This document shows, in pieces, positions 5,574-5,762 of a stretch of DNA of 5,762 nucleotides. The position numbers were made by a program, and so were the translations under genes. The stretch is from Treponema sp. Its GTDB lineage: Bacteria > Spirochaetota > Spirochaetia > Treponematales > Breznakiellaceae. The notes under the pieces are model-generated. The model saw only the letters and a program-made list of their open reading frames with translations, had not been told where the DNA came from and made no database searches. The stretch spans positions 1-5,762 of the forward strand of contig JAISFT010000247.1 in assembly GCA_031263435.1 (NCBI GenBank), read 5' to 3'. How positions within the stretch are numbered: the first letter of the stretch is position 1; each line of letters starts with the position of its first letter.

Positions 5574-5762
5574 ATGATCGATGAAGTAACCCTTTCACGC
5601 TTAAAAGTCCAGTTTAACCGCCTGTCCCGGGAGCAGCAGGCCGAGGTTCTGGGAATGGCGGAAGCCTTTACCTTTGCCCAGAGGACGGAGTTCTCTGCCG
5701 CGCAGCCCGCCCCGGGCATAGCATCCCTTGATATCCAATCCATCGTGCAAAAGATCATAAAA
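5574..5762 (+). CDS. Unrecognised protein, N-terminal part only (cut by window edge)
   Basis: An ATG at 5574 opens 63 codons without a stop up to the window edge: MIDEVTLSRLKVQFNRLSRE and onward. I do not recognise the family. The first 38 residues look helical and amphipathic (LSRLKVQFNRLSREQQAEVL, then GMAEAFTFAQ), followed by a Pro/Ala turn region (about 43-50) and a second helix-like part SLDIQSIVQKII (51-62). No signal peptide or membrane segment is visible. An in-frame GTG at 5562 is an alternative start. Neither has a good Shine-Dalgarno; GGGTG at 5560-5564 is the nearest purine-rich stretch. A near-consensus promoter upstream supports a real gene, and its position opposite an XRE regulator suggests it is that regulator's target. 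Confidence 0.6.
   Translation, partial: MIDEVTLSRLKVQFNRLSREQQAEVLGMAEAFTFAQRTEFSAAQPAPGIASLDIQSIVQKIIK

Noticed and set aside
5558..5584. ATG at 5558 as start of the right-edge gene
   Set aside because: This frame stops after eight codons (MGARHYDR) and is not in frame with the 5574 reading frame.
5528..5758. Minus-strand open frame of 76 codons at the right edge
   Set aside because: It is opposite the plus-strand frame that has a strong promoter and a more natural helical composition; its Cys/Arg/Trp-rich translation looks like a shadow, and its 3' end runs over the promoter.

Overview
The window looks like chromosomal DNA of a spirochaete, most likely a Treponema of moderately high GC (the termite-gut group of T. 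primitia / T. azotonutricium fits). The main evidence is a cheA gene followed after 12 bases by cheW, with no receptor gene between them. This is the start of the cheA-cheW-cheX-cheY arrangement known in treponemes. The CheA also carries a dimerisation (P3) region about 60 residues longer than the enterobacterial one. The genus is inferred from protein character and gene order, not from a database match.

Layout. Nearly everything is on the minus strand. Reading in the direction of transcription, from the right: an XRE-type helix-turn-helix regulator (5358-4984); after 28 bases a Zam/RNR1-type RNase II exoribonuclease (4955-2913, GTG start); after 114 bases the chemotaxis kinase CheA (2798-414); after 12 bases the coupling protein CheW (401 to the window edge, cut off at its C-terminus). 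At the right end a divergent plus-strand gene begins at about 5574 and runs out of the window after 63 codons; I do not recognise it.

How the parts relate. CheA and CheW form the core of the chemoreceptor array that steers the flagellar motors. The regulator and the RNase are probably co-transcribed and seem functionally separate from chemotaxis, although read-through into cheA cannot be excluded because I see no convincing terminator. The roughly 200-base divergent region (5359-5573) is the richest regulatory stretch. It holds a near-consensus sigma-70 promoter for the plus-strand gene, an 8-base inverted repeat whose arms lie on either side of its -10 box, a separate 19-base palindrome, and a plausible promoter for the regulator gene that would give an almost leaderless mRNA. 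The simplest reading is that the XRE protein controls one or both divergent promoters.

No tRNA, rRNA, CRISPR array, insertion sequence or phage gene was seen. The RNase gene is visibly richer in G+C and in Ala/Gly/Pro codons than the regulator gene and most of cheA. Such sequence is poor in stop codons, which explains the long open frames on the opposite strand.
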